Of a stretch of 64,000 nucleotides of DNA, positions 36,527-47,730 are shown in pieces. The position numbers were made by a program, and so were the translations under genes. The number at the start of each line of letters is the position of its first letter. The first letter of the stretch is position 1. The notes below the pieces were generated by a model. It was not told the DNA's origin. It saw only the letters and a program-made list of their open reading frames with translations, and made no database searches. The DNA comes from Macrocybe gigantea (lineage: Eukaryota > Basidiomycota > Agaricomycetes > Agaricales > Callistosporiaceae), in contig SJRY01000077.1 of NCBI GenBank assembly GCA_011319805.1, forward strand, positions 213,535 through 277,534, read 5' to 3'.

Positions 36527-37422
36527 ATGACGGAGTACGACTTCTCCCCTGAAGCCTACGAAAGGTTCGTCGCCACGCAGCAACGCATTGCGAGATGGGT
36601 ACATCAAACGGAGGAGCATAGACCGCAATTCAGGCATGCCGTTCCGAGTAAGAGCTTTCGCTTTTCTTCTAGCGCTCCATTCTTCTAAGAGGCGTTACCA
36701 AGCTCATTACCCGCCGCGTTCTTCTTCTCCGTCCTCGCGGTCTTCGAGTTCGTCCTCGTCGGAGAGCGATTACGATCGCCCAAGATCAAAATCGGCACTA
36801 GCCTCATACCCGCTCATTCCGCCACGACCTCCATTGCCTGGTCAATCATTTCTTAGACCGACGCTGGATTCACGACACTCTCATTCTCTCTCCCATTCGG
36901 AAAGCTACCGTAGTCCAACATATTTGGTCTCGCCACAAACGGCCCCTCCTCTATATCAATACTCTTACCCTGCTTTGCCGTCTTTATCTACGCATCACAT
37001 CAACGGGAAGAGACCGTCTGCTGTAAGCGTTAATGTTTATAAAGTCCTTGATGCCAAATTTATACCCAGGCATTTCGCCCTAGTCATCTACCGTTACAAC
37101 GCCATACTATCAAACCACGCCACCTCCCTACCCTACTCAGGCGTCATACCCATATCCTACTCCCTCCTTTCCTTTAAGTGCCCCAGCTAGCGCTGCATAT
37201 CCATACGGCACCAATCTGCCACGACAGCCTGTGTATCCGTCGATTTATGCGCCACCACGACAAGGACCAGCGCAAGCGCAATATCCCCAGGCCGCACCCC
37301 CATTCCCAAGTTATCCCTATGCCGGGCCGTATCCAAATCAATCTCAACCGCAGATCATCATATCCAAGGACGTCAGTCGTAGGAAAAAGAGTAAGCGTAG
37401 CCGGTCCAGGAGGAGTTATTGA
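36527..37422 (+). CDS. Pro/Tyr/Ser-rich hypothetical protein, MTEYDFSPEAYER family, copy 2
   Basis: ATG at 36527: MTEYDFSPEAYERFVATQ and ARWVHQTEE parallel copy 1. Then a Ser-rich run (RSSSPSSRSSSSSSSESDYD), Tyr/Pro repeats (YPYPTPSFP, YPSIYAPPRQGP, YPYAGPYP) and a basic C-tail DVSRRKKSKRSRSRRSY, stop at 37420-37422. The intron at 37023-37083 is regular. Between the N-terminal exon and the Ser-rich part the frame must shift: either a 25-nt intron (36648-36672, GTAAGA...TCTAG, very short for splicing) or an indel. Copy 1 has no intron there. The basic Arg/Ser tail suggests RNA or chromatin contact (inference). Confidence 0.65.
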
Positions 37423-38084
37423 GACTACAGGGAGTCTTGAGCCTGCAATCTTTCGATTTCCTGAATCACGCGTAGACCTGGACTCTAGAAACGATGTAAC
37501 TTAATGTGGCCTTCATTTCTAATCAACCATGAGACCTCAGATTCTAGTACATTTCAGTCTCCGTCGAACGCATAGTATACTTTTGGGTGTGAAGACTTTT
37601 CAGTGCCTTCAATGGTCAAACAAAGAAACGGAACACGATCGTGAAGTGTCTAAATCCAAAGATATATATTTTCATGTTCATATTCGTATGCGTACTGCCT
37701 TGATGAGTGATACTTTCTTATGCCTGGCGATGATTTCAGCGAATCCAAATGACTGGACGGCCGCTAGGAGATGTTCTGAAATCGCGATCTCCATGGGAAC
37801 CATGTAATAAGGCAATTGGAACGGGTCAACGTTGGTGACAGTTGCTCTGATTGGGATATCGCATCAAATCATGGGAATAAGAACTGTTTCAGTAATGCAC
37901 CGTCCCCATCTGAGGTGCATCAGTGATTCATGATGAACCACAAACATGACGAAACGGCTATGCACTGGTCGCTCCCAGCGTCTCTACTTGACTAGGAACC
38001 TCCACCTAGCTTTTATTTTGTGTCGCACTTCAGGCGCTGGCCGCGACGACGGGCACTGTTTCTGCCCGTGGCAGACTGGCAATC
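37423..38084. other. Intergenic region
   Basis: About 660 bases without a supported gene; probable promoter of the next gene in the right half. Confidence 0.4.
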
Positions 38085-39204
38085 ATGTCTTCGTATTTGT
38101 AAGTTGCACCTCCCTATCGCTCCGACTTTTCTCAAGTTCAACGCTCATGTTTTTTTTTTTTTTGCAGTATAGCTTTGCTGTCACTTCCAACCATATTAGC
38201 CAACGTTGCCATCTCCATTCAACCACCCGTTATTCAGAATACTTCAACCGTTATCCATTGGACTCGTACAGAAAACCCCCGTTCTCCTAAAAATTGGCGC
38301 TTAAGAATCACTAGCGGGGACGTTGCTCTACTGCCAGATGTACCAATTCGTTCGCAAGGAGGCTTGACAGGGGTGGTCAATTACACATTTTTGAATTCAG
38401 GGTTTGCTTTCCGAGTCGTATGACAACCCTCTGGATCACTGATTAAGCTGTGTCTTCAGTTCCTTCGAGATACGAGCCGTCGATGGGTAAATGCAATCAT
38501 TTTTTTTATTCGCATTGGACCTGACTCTTTGACCCAGACCTTCCAACAAACCTGTAGATTCTGCGCCCGTTTCAGTGAATGTTTTGCCGAGCAACTCCAT
38601 GCAACCATCCCCCAGTGGCGCGGGCGGGCTTCCTTCATCCCAAGTCTCGGAGGTGATGTTCGTATACAATCGCCCACAATTTCCCTGAATTAATCCGATT
38701 TGAAGGTCCTCCACGCTCACCCTTGCATCAACCACATTATCCTCAGCTGAAGGCGCCAACCCTACAAGGTAACGTCTGGTCGTCTTCAGTCATTGGAGAA
38801 ACTAAAGTTCATCACGTCAATAGTACTGTTAGTGATGTGCCGTGCGTACTCTCTACCACTTGCCATTTCTTCGTCCTAATGTGTTTCAGTAACCACTCTT
38901 CCCGAGTGTGGCTCCCGCATCAACGAGTTCTGGAGGCTTGTCCGCGGCGTCCAAAGCCACTTCAAAACTACCATCCATTGTTGGAGGTTTGGTTGCGGGT
39001 ATCGTCCTTCTTGGAATGCTTGCGCTGTGCGCAATGCTCTTCGTCAGACGTCGACGGAAAGCTCAGCGACGCAGGATAACGTTTAACGGCGATCTGATGG
39101 TTCATCGCCGCAGTTCTCTTTTTCCTGAATTAAGGAACAGACCAAACGACATCGTCCGAGTGCAACCACATATTCTTCCGAAAAGTGCAATGATGGAGCC
39201 GTAG
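38085..39204 (+). CDS. Single-pass membrane protein with signal peptide
   Basis: Exon 1 38085-38098 and exon 2 38168-38401 give the signal peptide MSSYFIALLSLPTILANVA, then an ectodomain with VIHWTRTENPRSPKNWRLRI and VVNYTFLNSG / SFEIRAVDG, resembling the wall-associated Ig-like domains common in fungi. Exon 3 is 38460-38486, exon 4 starts 38538. A Ser/Thr/Pro-rich stalk follows (VNVLPSNSMQPSPSG, STLTLASTTLSSAEG), then helix LPSIVGGLVAGIVLLGMLAL and stop-transfer RRRRKAQRRR, ending at 39202-39204. Polypyrimidine of 15 T precedes exon 2. Role: probable cell-surface glycoprotein. Confidence 0.65.
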
Positions 39205-39472
39205 GTCTACAAATCGTGGAAAGTAAAAAAAAATGATTACGCGTGATCGAACGGCACGATGTCGTTTCGAGTTTTGTTCTGTCTTTGTATACTACATTTT
39301 TTTAGTCTATTCCAAGCGCTCTGTTCCCAAGACCAATTTACTATTTGTATTATAGCCAACTTATTTCGCGACATTTGCAACCGATGCTTGACTCACCAAC
39401 AACGCGTCGCGCGAACTGCCAAGGATGTTTTGCAAGCCAATCTAGAACCGGATGATTATCCTTTTGGGGATA

Positions 39473-39502
39473 ATCAGATAATATTCAATCGCTATCTGAT
39501 AA
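39473..39502 (+). promoter_or_regulatory. Two iron-type GATA sites upstream of the siderophore transporter
   Basis: ATCAGATAA at 39473-39481 and ATCTGATAA at 39494-39502 both match ATCWGATAA, the site bound by iron-responsive GATA repressors of the SRE/Urbs1 type in fungi. They lie about 130-157 bases before the ATG at 39630. An adjacent inverted pair GATTATCC / GGATAATC (39454-39475) adds more GATA cores. Confidence 0.75.
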
Positions 39503-39629
39503 GAAGCGATCAAATGATCCATAAACCTTCCCCTTGACGTCCTTGGCGTACAACTTAAAAACCCAGTCTTTACACGGGTCAAGATGCCGGGACACCTTCT
39601 CCGCATTTCACTAGCACTTACTCAGCTCT

Positions 39630-42108
39630 ATGGACCATTCGAAGTCGTTTTCTAATCACAGCCCAGCCCATGCATCCTTGGAAGCATTGCATGATAACAA
39701 TGTTGAAGCGCATCGCGGCGTAAAAACAATTGAAGCTACTCACAAGGTATATGGTACATTCTCCAAGTGGGCGTTATTCATAGGGTAAGCTTGCCTTGTA
39801 TCTCTACCTGATCTGAACCTCAGATGAACCAGCCTAGGACTAGCAGCATATATTTATTCGCTAGACGGTACAACAACGTATACCTATCTAGCCTATGCAG
39901 CATCGGCATTTGGAGACCACAGTCTTATTAGTCCTATTCAAGTCGCCCAGTCAATTATCAGTACGCACTCTGTTTGTTCTCAGTGCGCAAACTATCTGAC
40001 TTCGGCAAGTTGCCGTCGGGAAGCCGGTGGTCGCTAAGATTGCCGACGTCAGCTCGCGAGGTGTAGCGTATACCATTGTCCGTGAGTAAGACGCCCGTGC
40101 TTCTCTTTGGCTTGCCAACTGAACCTTACGAAACAGTAACGTTCTATGTCCTCGGTAAACCTATACTTGCATCCTCTTCACGGATGAATATCTGAAGGCC
40201 TCACACAATAGGGTACATCATCATAGCGTCTGCAAAAAACATTCACGCTATCGCAGGTGGGATTGTCATCTATGCTATGTACGTCGGCTACTTCCTTCCG
40301 AGTTCCCATCTGACTTTCTCTGGAAGAGGATACACGTAAGTCCTTTCATCCAGGATACTCGTCTAGCACATTTTCCGATATCACTATCCAGCGGCCTTCA
40401 ACTCCTGACTCAGATTATCATCGCGGATATAACGACCTTGAAATGGAGAGGATTTGTCTCTGCCATGATTTCTCTCCCATTCGTCATCAATGCCTTCGTT
40501 GGCTCCAACGTGTCTGCCGCAGTGGTTAGACACGCAGGATGGCGTTGGGGTTGTACGTATTTCCATCTCTCGCCTAGTTATGCGTTCTGAAAACCGCCTC
40601 TTCCTGAGATGGGATGTTTGCGATTCTGATACCGATTTCTCTCCTACCGTTGATTATAACTCTGATATGGGCAGAGCGTAAAGCCAAGAAGCTCGGACTG
40701 GTTTCTGCCTCTGGTAGGACAGGTGCGACGAAGTTGATTGACGTCTCCTTGCGGAGCAGGATCGTTCACACCGCCTCTACGCTTGACGTTCCTGGTCTCG
40801 TTCTCGTCGGAACTTCTGTGGCTCTGATTCTGTTACCTCTGACACTATCACAAACCGCTAAAGGCCATTGGAAGAATGGTGCGTATTTATCGTTCGATGG
40901 TCCCCCATAGCCTGACATGCATTCCAGGTTCCATCATCGCCATGCTTATAGTTGGCGTCGTATTGTTACCAGCGTTCTTATTATGGGACTTCCGTTACTC
41001 AAGGCATCCTGTCATCCCTCTGCGCTTTTGCAGAAACAGGAGTGTCGTGATTGCAGCGCTTATTGGTGCATTTGACTTTGTTCGTGACATTCGGGCCATC
41101 CAGTCATTACACGCCGTTGATAAACAGACAGGTTTCTTTTTACTTGACGTTCACTTATTTATACTCCTTTACCGTCATCGTCAAGCCATGGTAAAACTCG
41201 TTTTCGCTCGATGCATTATGACCATTTCGGATACTTGTATTGCTCAGGTCATTGCTACATGCAACATACTTCTCGCAAGCTCAGTCCGTCGCTCTCACCG
41301 TCTTCGGAATTTTGGCTGGTATCGCTATGAGGCTCTTACATCGTTATAAGGTAATGACAAACTGTGTTACGATTTGCGGATCTGACCAACGATAATTGTA
41401 GTTTATGTTGATATTCGGCCTCGCGGTCCGACTCCTGTGAATTACTCCTTGATTTCGTGATCTGGACATTCATTGAGGTATTATTTACATTACAGGGGCG
41501 TTGGACTTATGATACACTCGCGAGGAGCGAACGGGTCCGATGCAGAACTTGTCTGGACTCAGTTGCTGCAGGGTATCGGAGGCGGATTTGCGGCTACTTG
41601 CCTGCAGGTCGGCGCCCAAGCCTCCGTTCCGCATGCGGACGTTGCAATGGTTACAGCGACGGTCCTTCTCGTGACGGAGATTGGAGGAGCGATCGGGAGC
41701 GCAGTCGGTAAGAAACCTTTTGATGCAGCTGGGCGATATTAAGTCGCTTGACGCATAGCTGGAGCGATATGGACCAATACCATGCCTAGCAGACTGGCAA
41801 AGCACCTCCCATTCATTTCGGCGACGGAGCGACAAGAGTTATTTGGCTCTATAACGACAGTCATGGCGCATCCTCGAGGAACGCCCATCCGCGAAGGTGT
41901 CATCCAAGGTTTGTGGCCGTTGCGAGGTGCGGTCGAATCTTCTAACCCTCGGCCAGCGTACGACGACGTCATGAAGATCATGACTATAACTGCAACGATC
42001 GTGGCTGTAGTGCCTCTGCTGATATCACTTTTTATGCCTGACTGGAGGCTAGGTGACAGCCAAAATGCAGTCGAAGAGGTTGATCTTACAGGTGGATCGT
42101 CAAAGTAA
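39630..42108 (+). CDS. MFS siderophore-iron transporter
   Basis: ATG at 39630 (MDHSKSFSNHSP); stop TAA 42106-42108; about ten short introns. Conserved core: LGLAAYIYSLDGTTTYTYL, FGDHSLISPIQVAQSI, VGKPVVAKIADVSSRG, QIIIADITTLKWRG, AGWRWGYGMFAILIPI, later VSFYLTFTYLYSFTVIVKPW and a C-terminal helix with MKIMTITATIVAVVPLLISL. This is the pattern of the fungal siderophore transporter family of the major facilitator superfamily (14 helices), which imports Fe(III)-siderophores across the plasma membrane. The helix joining IVIYA to QIIIAD needs a 9-nt exon (40327-40335). Two SRE-type GATA sites upstream support iron-repressed expression. Confidence 0.88.
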
Positions 42109-42446
42109 ATGTTTATCGCGTCATATGTACTTTAATTCGTACGTTAAAGTGAGAATTTTTTTGGGTTCTGCCATGAGCCTGGAAAGATGTCGATCGTGGC
42201 AGAGTCTGAGTGTGATGAAATTTGTGACCAAGTTGTTGATGGACTTGGTGTCAACAGCGAAAATTTGACGTTCAACGCCATCTTGCTCGCATCTTCTACT
42301 CTTTCGTCTCTCCGACATCGATATCCGCCCACCGTTTCTCATTTCAAAGTTCTTTCCTGGTAGATCCGGTTACGTCGTACTACAAATTCTTGTGCTCAGT
42401 TTTTGAAACCGTCTTTCGACTATTCCGCCCGCCGCTCCGTTACCTC
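42109..42446. other. Intergenic region
   Basis: About 340 bases, no gene seen. Confidence 0.4.
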
Positions 42447-45117
42447 ATGCCTGTACCCAAGGACGCCACTCCAATCCGACGCTCAACGAGAAAAGGAAAT
42501 CCTCCCGTCTCACCCCTAAACCCGTCCCCGAAACACCGAACGCCGTCCTCAAAGCTGTGAAGACTGAGCCGCAAGACGACGCCGTCCCGCTCAGCATCAC
42601 AGTACCTCCTTATCGCAAGCACGCCGTTTCTTTTTCGGATGTCTCGAGACCTTGGAAGCATCCCGATGAACTCCAGTACATTCGTCCGGTCGAATGGGAT
42701 GAGCGTTCCTTCGTTCTAAGACTTCTGGACAATGGTTTCTCCGTACCGCCTCGCCCTCCGTCCTCTAACGATCCGTGGGTCAAAATCATAGGAAAGGACG
42801 GGCAGACGACCGTGATACCCAGAGGCTACCGTGTACCGCTGATGTTTGCTTCAAAGTTCCAATGGGAATCTCTTCGGCTTGTTCTGTCGTCGGTATCACG
42901 CGCGAAGGAGTGGGAAGAGTACAAGTTCGACATTCTCCATGTTTCAAGATTGTGCAGTGCACTCCTCCGAGAGGCACGAGAAGCGATGGATGAGACTGGG
43001 ATGGACACGACTTGGAGAAGCGCGACGTTTGATCGTGCTCTTACCAGGTATTTTCGGAGATGGTTGGTCAGCAGGGAAGAGTTTGTGCGAGATTTCTGGT
43101 TTGAGTATACAGAGGAGGAGTACATGCGAGATGTTCTTAAAAATGGTCCGTTGTCACGTTCTGTATCTTTTCGTTGCATTTATCCTCGTCACTTCACAAG
43201 ATTGGACGCGCTGGTCCTTGAAAGGACATAAGGGTTTCAAACTCACACCGCAAGAGATAGAACAAGGGATATCGCTTGACCATCTCACAAAGGGTCTGAC
43301 AGTCACAGAGGATTCTGTCTTTTGGAAGGTGGAGCATCTTGCACAGGGTATGCGTTGGTGACTTTATTCTTCGTCTTTTCTGACCTTCAATTTAATATTT
43401 GGCAGACGCGTCTCTACCACGCCTTACCTGGGAAAGCGCAAGAGGCAGCCCGAAAATCGGAAGCCCGTCACTCCGGAACCTATCCAACAGAAGCGCTCGC
43501 GCCAGTTGCTGTCACATACTCCTTTACCCTCGTCTTCTGAAGTTGCCATCACCTCTTCCGCCGCCGAATCGCGTTCCTTTCAACAGGATAAAGTGCAGCG
43601 GCTGACGTCGGAGAACGAAGGTAAGCTGTCCATTTGTGATACTCTTGCTGTACATTTGTTCATCGCGTAATTGCAGTTACGCCCGATGCGCCCGCAGTCA
43701 GAAATTTGGAGTTTCCCTCCTCGGAGGATACTCCGCATTTGCCACCACCTCAGTCGGCGCGAGTTGACGAGGAAATCTGTCACGAGACGCAGGCAGAATT
43801 GTCTCACTCTCCTTTGTTCAGGGGACAGGATACAGATCTCATCGTCCGGCCTCACGGGAGCTCGAGCAGTTCGACGAGTCGCCACCCCCCAGTGAACCTA
43901 CAACACCTCGCTTGCTTTTGCCTCGAATGCGAATTCAGACTAGTTTGGCTTCTTCGTATTTACCAATTGGGAACGACGAACAAACCGAAATTAACGGCAA
44001 ACATCTGGAGCAGGCACGGGTTTCCGACACCCGTCCGGCGTTAAACGCCTCCCGGTCACAGTCGCCAAATCCATCATTTCCTTCCGACCACTACGGCGTT
44101 GTCGCGGATGAGGCTGGATCCCGTACCAGAGGAAAGCGACAGAGTACAGAGCGCGAGCCATCCAAAGCACCTCCAGTATCCGAGCACGATTTCTATCCCT
44201 CTCCGGTGACGGAGATAGAGGAAGATCTTCGTATACCAGAGGAATCAATCGCAGATGCCGCGCAGCAAGCCGGAGATGGTGGTCTAGTATTGGCCGGTGA
44301 TGACCATCTCTCCCCTACGAGGTCAATCCAGCCTCGCGTTTCTGCATCAAATGGAATGCAGACTGCAGTCAGTTTGAGAAAGTCTGGCGGTCCTTCCACG
44401 CTTAATGCTGGGGATTCAGGAAGTGATTTGTCTGTGGACATTGACGGAGGAGGGAACGCCAGCCCCTCGCAGGGTGGTGCTTCGTTAGGCGGTGATATTG
44501 TTGACATCGTAGATCGCCATTGCGGAACTCGGGTTCCTCTGTTACGAGTTCCTCAGAGCGCTCTGGATCTATCCAGCACCCGCTTGTCAGAGTTAGGAGA
44601 GGAAATTACTCTTCTCAGGTCGCAGATGCAATCCAACGCCGAGGACAAGTTGGCTTGGAACCGGGAGATTGCTTCGCTGCGAGGCGAGATTGACCAGTTG
44701 AATAGGAGGATAAGTATACTAGAGGCGTCTGAACGGAGGGAGATGCGCAATAAGGATCAACATCCATCGTTGTCACCAATCATGCCTCATCATAGCTCGT
44801 ACATCCACCAGCGTAGCCACGCTGCTCAAGACAACATACCACCTACCGAACGCCCTATTCATCCCCTTTCGCATCTGCTTACGCCGGCTCCTTCGGACGT
44901 TCATCCTCCGTCTGGTCCACTATCTAGCCCTCCAGCGCGCCTTCTCAATGTTCTTGACGCGGCGACATCAGCAAATACGACTCGCCAATCTTCCATTGCT
45001 TATAGTCCAAGGCCGAGCCCAAGTCCTATGGTTGAAGATGGCCTTCCATTGCCAGTCAAGTCGCTACGCAAACATCGCATGATGATGTTTCAACGGTCTT
45101 TAGACTCGGTGATGTAG
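42447..45117 (+). CDS. Hypothetical nuclear-type protein with C-terminal coiled coil; several 1-nt frame breaks
   Basis: ATG at 42447 gives MPVPKDATPIRRSTRK; the body continues one frame away (KSSRLTPKPVPETPNAVLKA), repaired by one added A in the AAAA run near 42487. A folded-looking region follows (WVKIIGKDGQTTVIPRGYRV, YFRRWLVSREEFVRDFWFEY), then DWTRWSLKGHKGFKLTPQE after an intron. A basic block (YLGKRKRQPENRKP, IQQKRSRQLL) resembles a nuclear localisation signal. The C-terminal half is Ser/Pro-rich with a coiled coil (LSELGEEITLLRSQMQ, EIASLRGEIDQLNRRISIL) near 44590-44730, stop at 45115-45117. Further single-base breaks near 43350 (GGG) and 43855. Domain not recognised. Confidence 0.55.
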
Positions 45118-45465
45118 ATCACTATATTTAACGTTCTAAATCCTGGTCGTTCTACTGTACTGTTAATCACTTCACTTCTATTCGATTCTCGGTTTTGTGC
45201 GTGTCCCTCAGATTCGCTGTTGAATTGCTATGCTGTGGTCATCGCACAACTGGCGCAGTCCAATGCGATGGAAAGTTTCGCGCTTCGACGTCTGTTCCTG
45301 GACTGTGGACACAGGACCTGGGTTGAAAGTCCGGCATGATGCTGACAAGAATCTAACGCGCCTTTGAGACGGCTATATGTCACCGTTAATAGACATTCGG
45401 ATCAGGATGCGAACTTGTCTTATAAAAACCTGCGAGAAGGATGTCAAGGACAACATCAAGCAAAG
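45118..45465. other. Intergenic region with TATA box
   Basis: TATAAAAA at 45420-45427, about 40 bases before the ATG at 45466. Otherwise nothing seen. Confidence 0.5.
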
Positions 45466-45927
45466 ATGAACTTGCTGTCTACAGTCATAACTGCCTTCTC
45501 AATACTGTTAATGGCACAGGCGCAACCGCCCATTCCGCCCCTTGGCGTCAGTATTTTGACTTGACATAGACCATCCAGCGAGTGACTAATGAGTCGTCCA
45601 TCTAGTTATATTGTTGTCCCCCTGTGGGTCCTGACGGACTAACATTGGATCGTCAGCAAACTGGACCCTATACCATTTTCTGCTAGTATGCAATTCATTC
45701 CGTCCTCGGCTGACATGTGTTGATTGCCTGCCCACGAGCAGCTATGACCCCGGCACGGAGCAAGCTTGTTTCTACGTGAGTAACATGAGCGTCAATTCTG
45801 ACATAGGACCGTGTAACATGAACGAACCTGCCTTTAGAGCCCTGCAGATGGGTCTGGCGGTGGACCTGCTGTTGGTTGTCCCTCGCAAGCCCCGGCTAAC
45901 CCACATCCACCTACTTGCCCTATTTGA
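45466..45927 (+). CDS. Small secreted cysteine-containing protein
   Basis: Exons 45466-45546, 45606-45685, 45742-45775 and 45838-45927 give 94 residues with all phases consistent. A signal peptide (MNLLSTVITAFSILLMAQAQ) precedes a Pro-, Gly- and Cys-containing mature chain: YCCPPVGPDG, YTIFCYYDPGTEQACFY, GGGPAVGCPSQAP and CPI at the end. Six Cys are visible in the mature part. No family recognised; it is of the size and style of fungal small secreted proteins. Spacing of Cys does not match a hydrophobin. Confidence 0.75.
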
Positions 45928-46040
45928 TTGCAATTGAATTATGTGTAGTATTGAGTTTGCAACGGCGTTGTATTTGTTTGTAAACAGTTTGACGAACTTT
46001 CAAAATATCGTCGTGATATCCTGCAAGCGTTCGCCAGCCC

Positions 46041-47175
46041 ATGGCCTCGGTCTCGTCGCTCCTGGCAACATTCAAGCAAGTCATCTCTTGTGTCTGTCGT
46101 GGGGTAGGCTAGTCGGCTAAAATTTCGCTATCCGTTTTTAGTGGCGCTTTGCTTCGGAGACCCATGCGCACCCAGTGCATAACGGGCGCGTTTCTGTTCG
46201 GCCTCGGCGATGTGATAGCTCAACAAGCGATAGAGAAGAAAGGAAGAGAACACGATGTGAGTATCTGTTGTAGTCGCGTACGACGGGTCGGTTGGGACTA
46301 CCCTTGTCCAGAGATGGATGTTGATGAGCTTGGTTTTCTCTTCTCGGTCGGGGTCCGGATTGTGGTGTAGTACGTCAGGACTGCTCGCCTCGCGTTCTTT
46401 GGAGGTAAGCTCTGCTCATCCTCCTCCTTCTTGCACAAGCTGACTGATGAGCTGCTTGTAACCTTGAGGCGCCATCTTTGGCCCTGCAATGACGACGTGG
46501 TACCAATTTCTCAACCGAATCAAGTTTCCGAGTCCTACGAAAGCCGTCATCTACCGCGTGTGTTGATGATGTATCCTTATACTCGTAATTGAAAGATTGA
46601 CCGCTGGTACTCAAGGTTTGGTTGGACCAAGCCATCCTGACGCCAGGTGCGACCTCCTCATTACATGCTGTGCCGCATCACGTACCTTCGTTACGTTGTA
46701 GTCGCCGTAGCTTTTTTCTTCGGTTCCATGAGCGTTCTGGAGGGGAGACCTGATGAAGCATGGGATAAGATCAAAAGCGTTTGTTATTTCCCGTTCAGCA
46801 TCACAAATTGAGCGATTCCTTGACTGACCCGTCACAGGCCTACGTTCCGACCATCATTCGTAACTGGTGTGTCTGATCTTCGTTGCGTGGCATAACACTA
46901 CGAACATTAGCCTGTTTTGTGTAAAGGGGCGTGTTCCTTCCAACACAAATAATCAACTTCGCATTGGTGCCCCCTCACTTCCGTTTTGTTGTCGTCGGTG
47001 TTGTGAGCTTGTTTTGGAGTGAGTCCTAGTCACTACAGATTCTATTATGATCCTGATCTAAGGTCGGTCTCATCTGTCTCTAGACACATACCTAAGCGCT
47101 GTCAACGCTCAAAAACGTAGAGAATTGGAAAATCGCGCTCTTGACAAGCTTGTTGAAGCGTCGAAAAGCCAGTGA
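46041..47175 (+). CDS. Mpv17/PMP22-family protein (Sym1-like)
   Basis: ATG at 46041 (MASVSSLLATFK). Exons carry LLRRPMRTQCITGAFLFGLG with DVIAQQAIEKKG, then LAFFGG and AMTTWYQFLNRIKFPSP, VWLDQAILTPVAVAFFFGSM, EAWDKIK / AYVPTIIRNWGVFLP, TQIINFALVPPHFRFVVVGV and SLFWNTYLSAVNAQ, ending LVEASKSQ with TGA at 47173-47175. The WxxWPxxQxxNFxxVPxxxR theme is partly kept (RNWGVFLPTQIINFALVPPHFR). The family comprises four-helix proteins; yeast Sym1 and Mpv17 are in the mitochondrial inner membrane. Introns are 45-70 nt. Some exon edges uncertain. Confidence 0.8.
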
Positions 47176-47730
47176 GCTTCAAGGATAGCTGGGTTCAGAG
47201 GAGGATACCATCAAGGATTCCGCAATAGATAGTTTAGTGCTATCTTAATCATCGATCATAACAAGATCTGTTAACGAACCAGTGGCATTTGTTACGGGAT
47301 TGAGGAATCACTGATGGGACTGTTCTTTTTACAGCCTGCCACGCGTAACATTGTTCAACTTCTATTGTGCAGTTGTACCATGTGGGATTGTCTCTCGCAT
47401 AAATATGAGATGATTAGGACTGGCACTGACTTCGACTCTAGAATCAATTTCCCCCTTTTTTGACGTTTCTGGCGCGGTTCTGGCCGCTTAGCCGACTGGC
47501 GACGGTGCAACCCCCCTCGCAACTCGTCCCTGGAACCCCCAACCCATCCATTCTTGGTGTGCATCATTCCAATCTGTATTGGGACGGCTCTTCCTTTCTT
47601 TCCTCTTCGAATTCCATTTTCCCCTCTCGGTCCTAGTCCGTCAGCTCCTATACTTTTGTCCTTTTCTCTGCTGCGGGTTGGCTTCATCGCTACTGGGGCA
47701 AAATTTCGACCGTAGAGGCTTGCCTAAATC
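47176..47730. other. Intergenic region
   Basis: About 550 bases. CT-rich leader near 47580-47660 before the ATG at 47731; no gene supported. Confidence 0.4.

Noticed and set aside
39259..39537. Small frame with a signal-peptide-like start before the siderophore transporter
   Set aside because: It overlaps the GATA promoter sites and has no conserved residues or introns; more likely promoter DNA.
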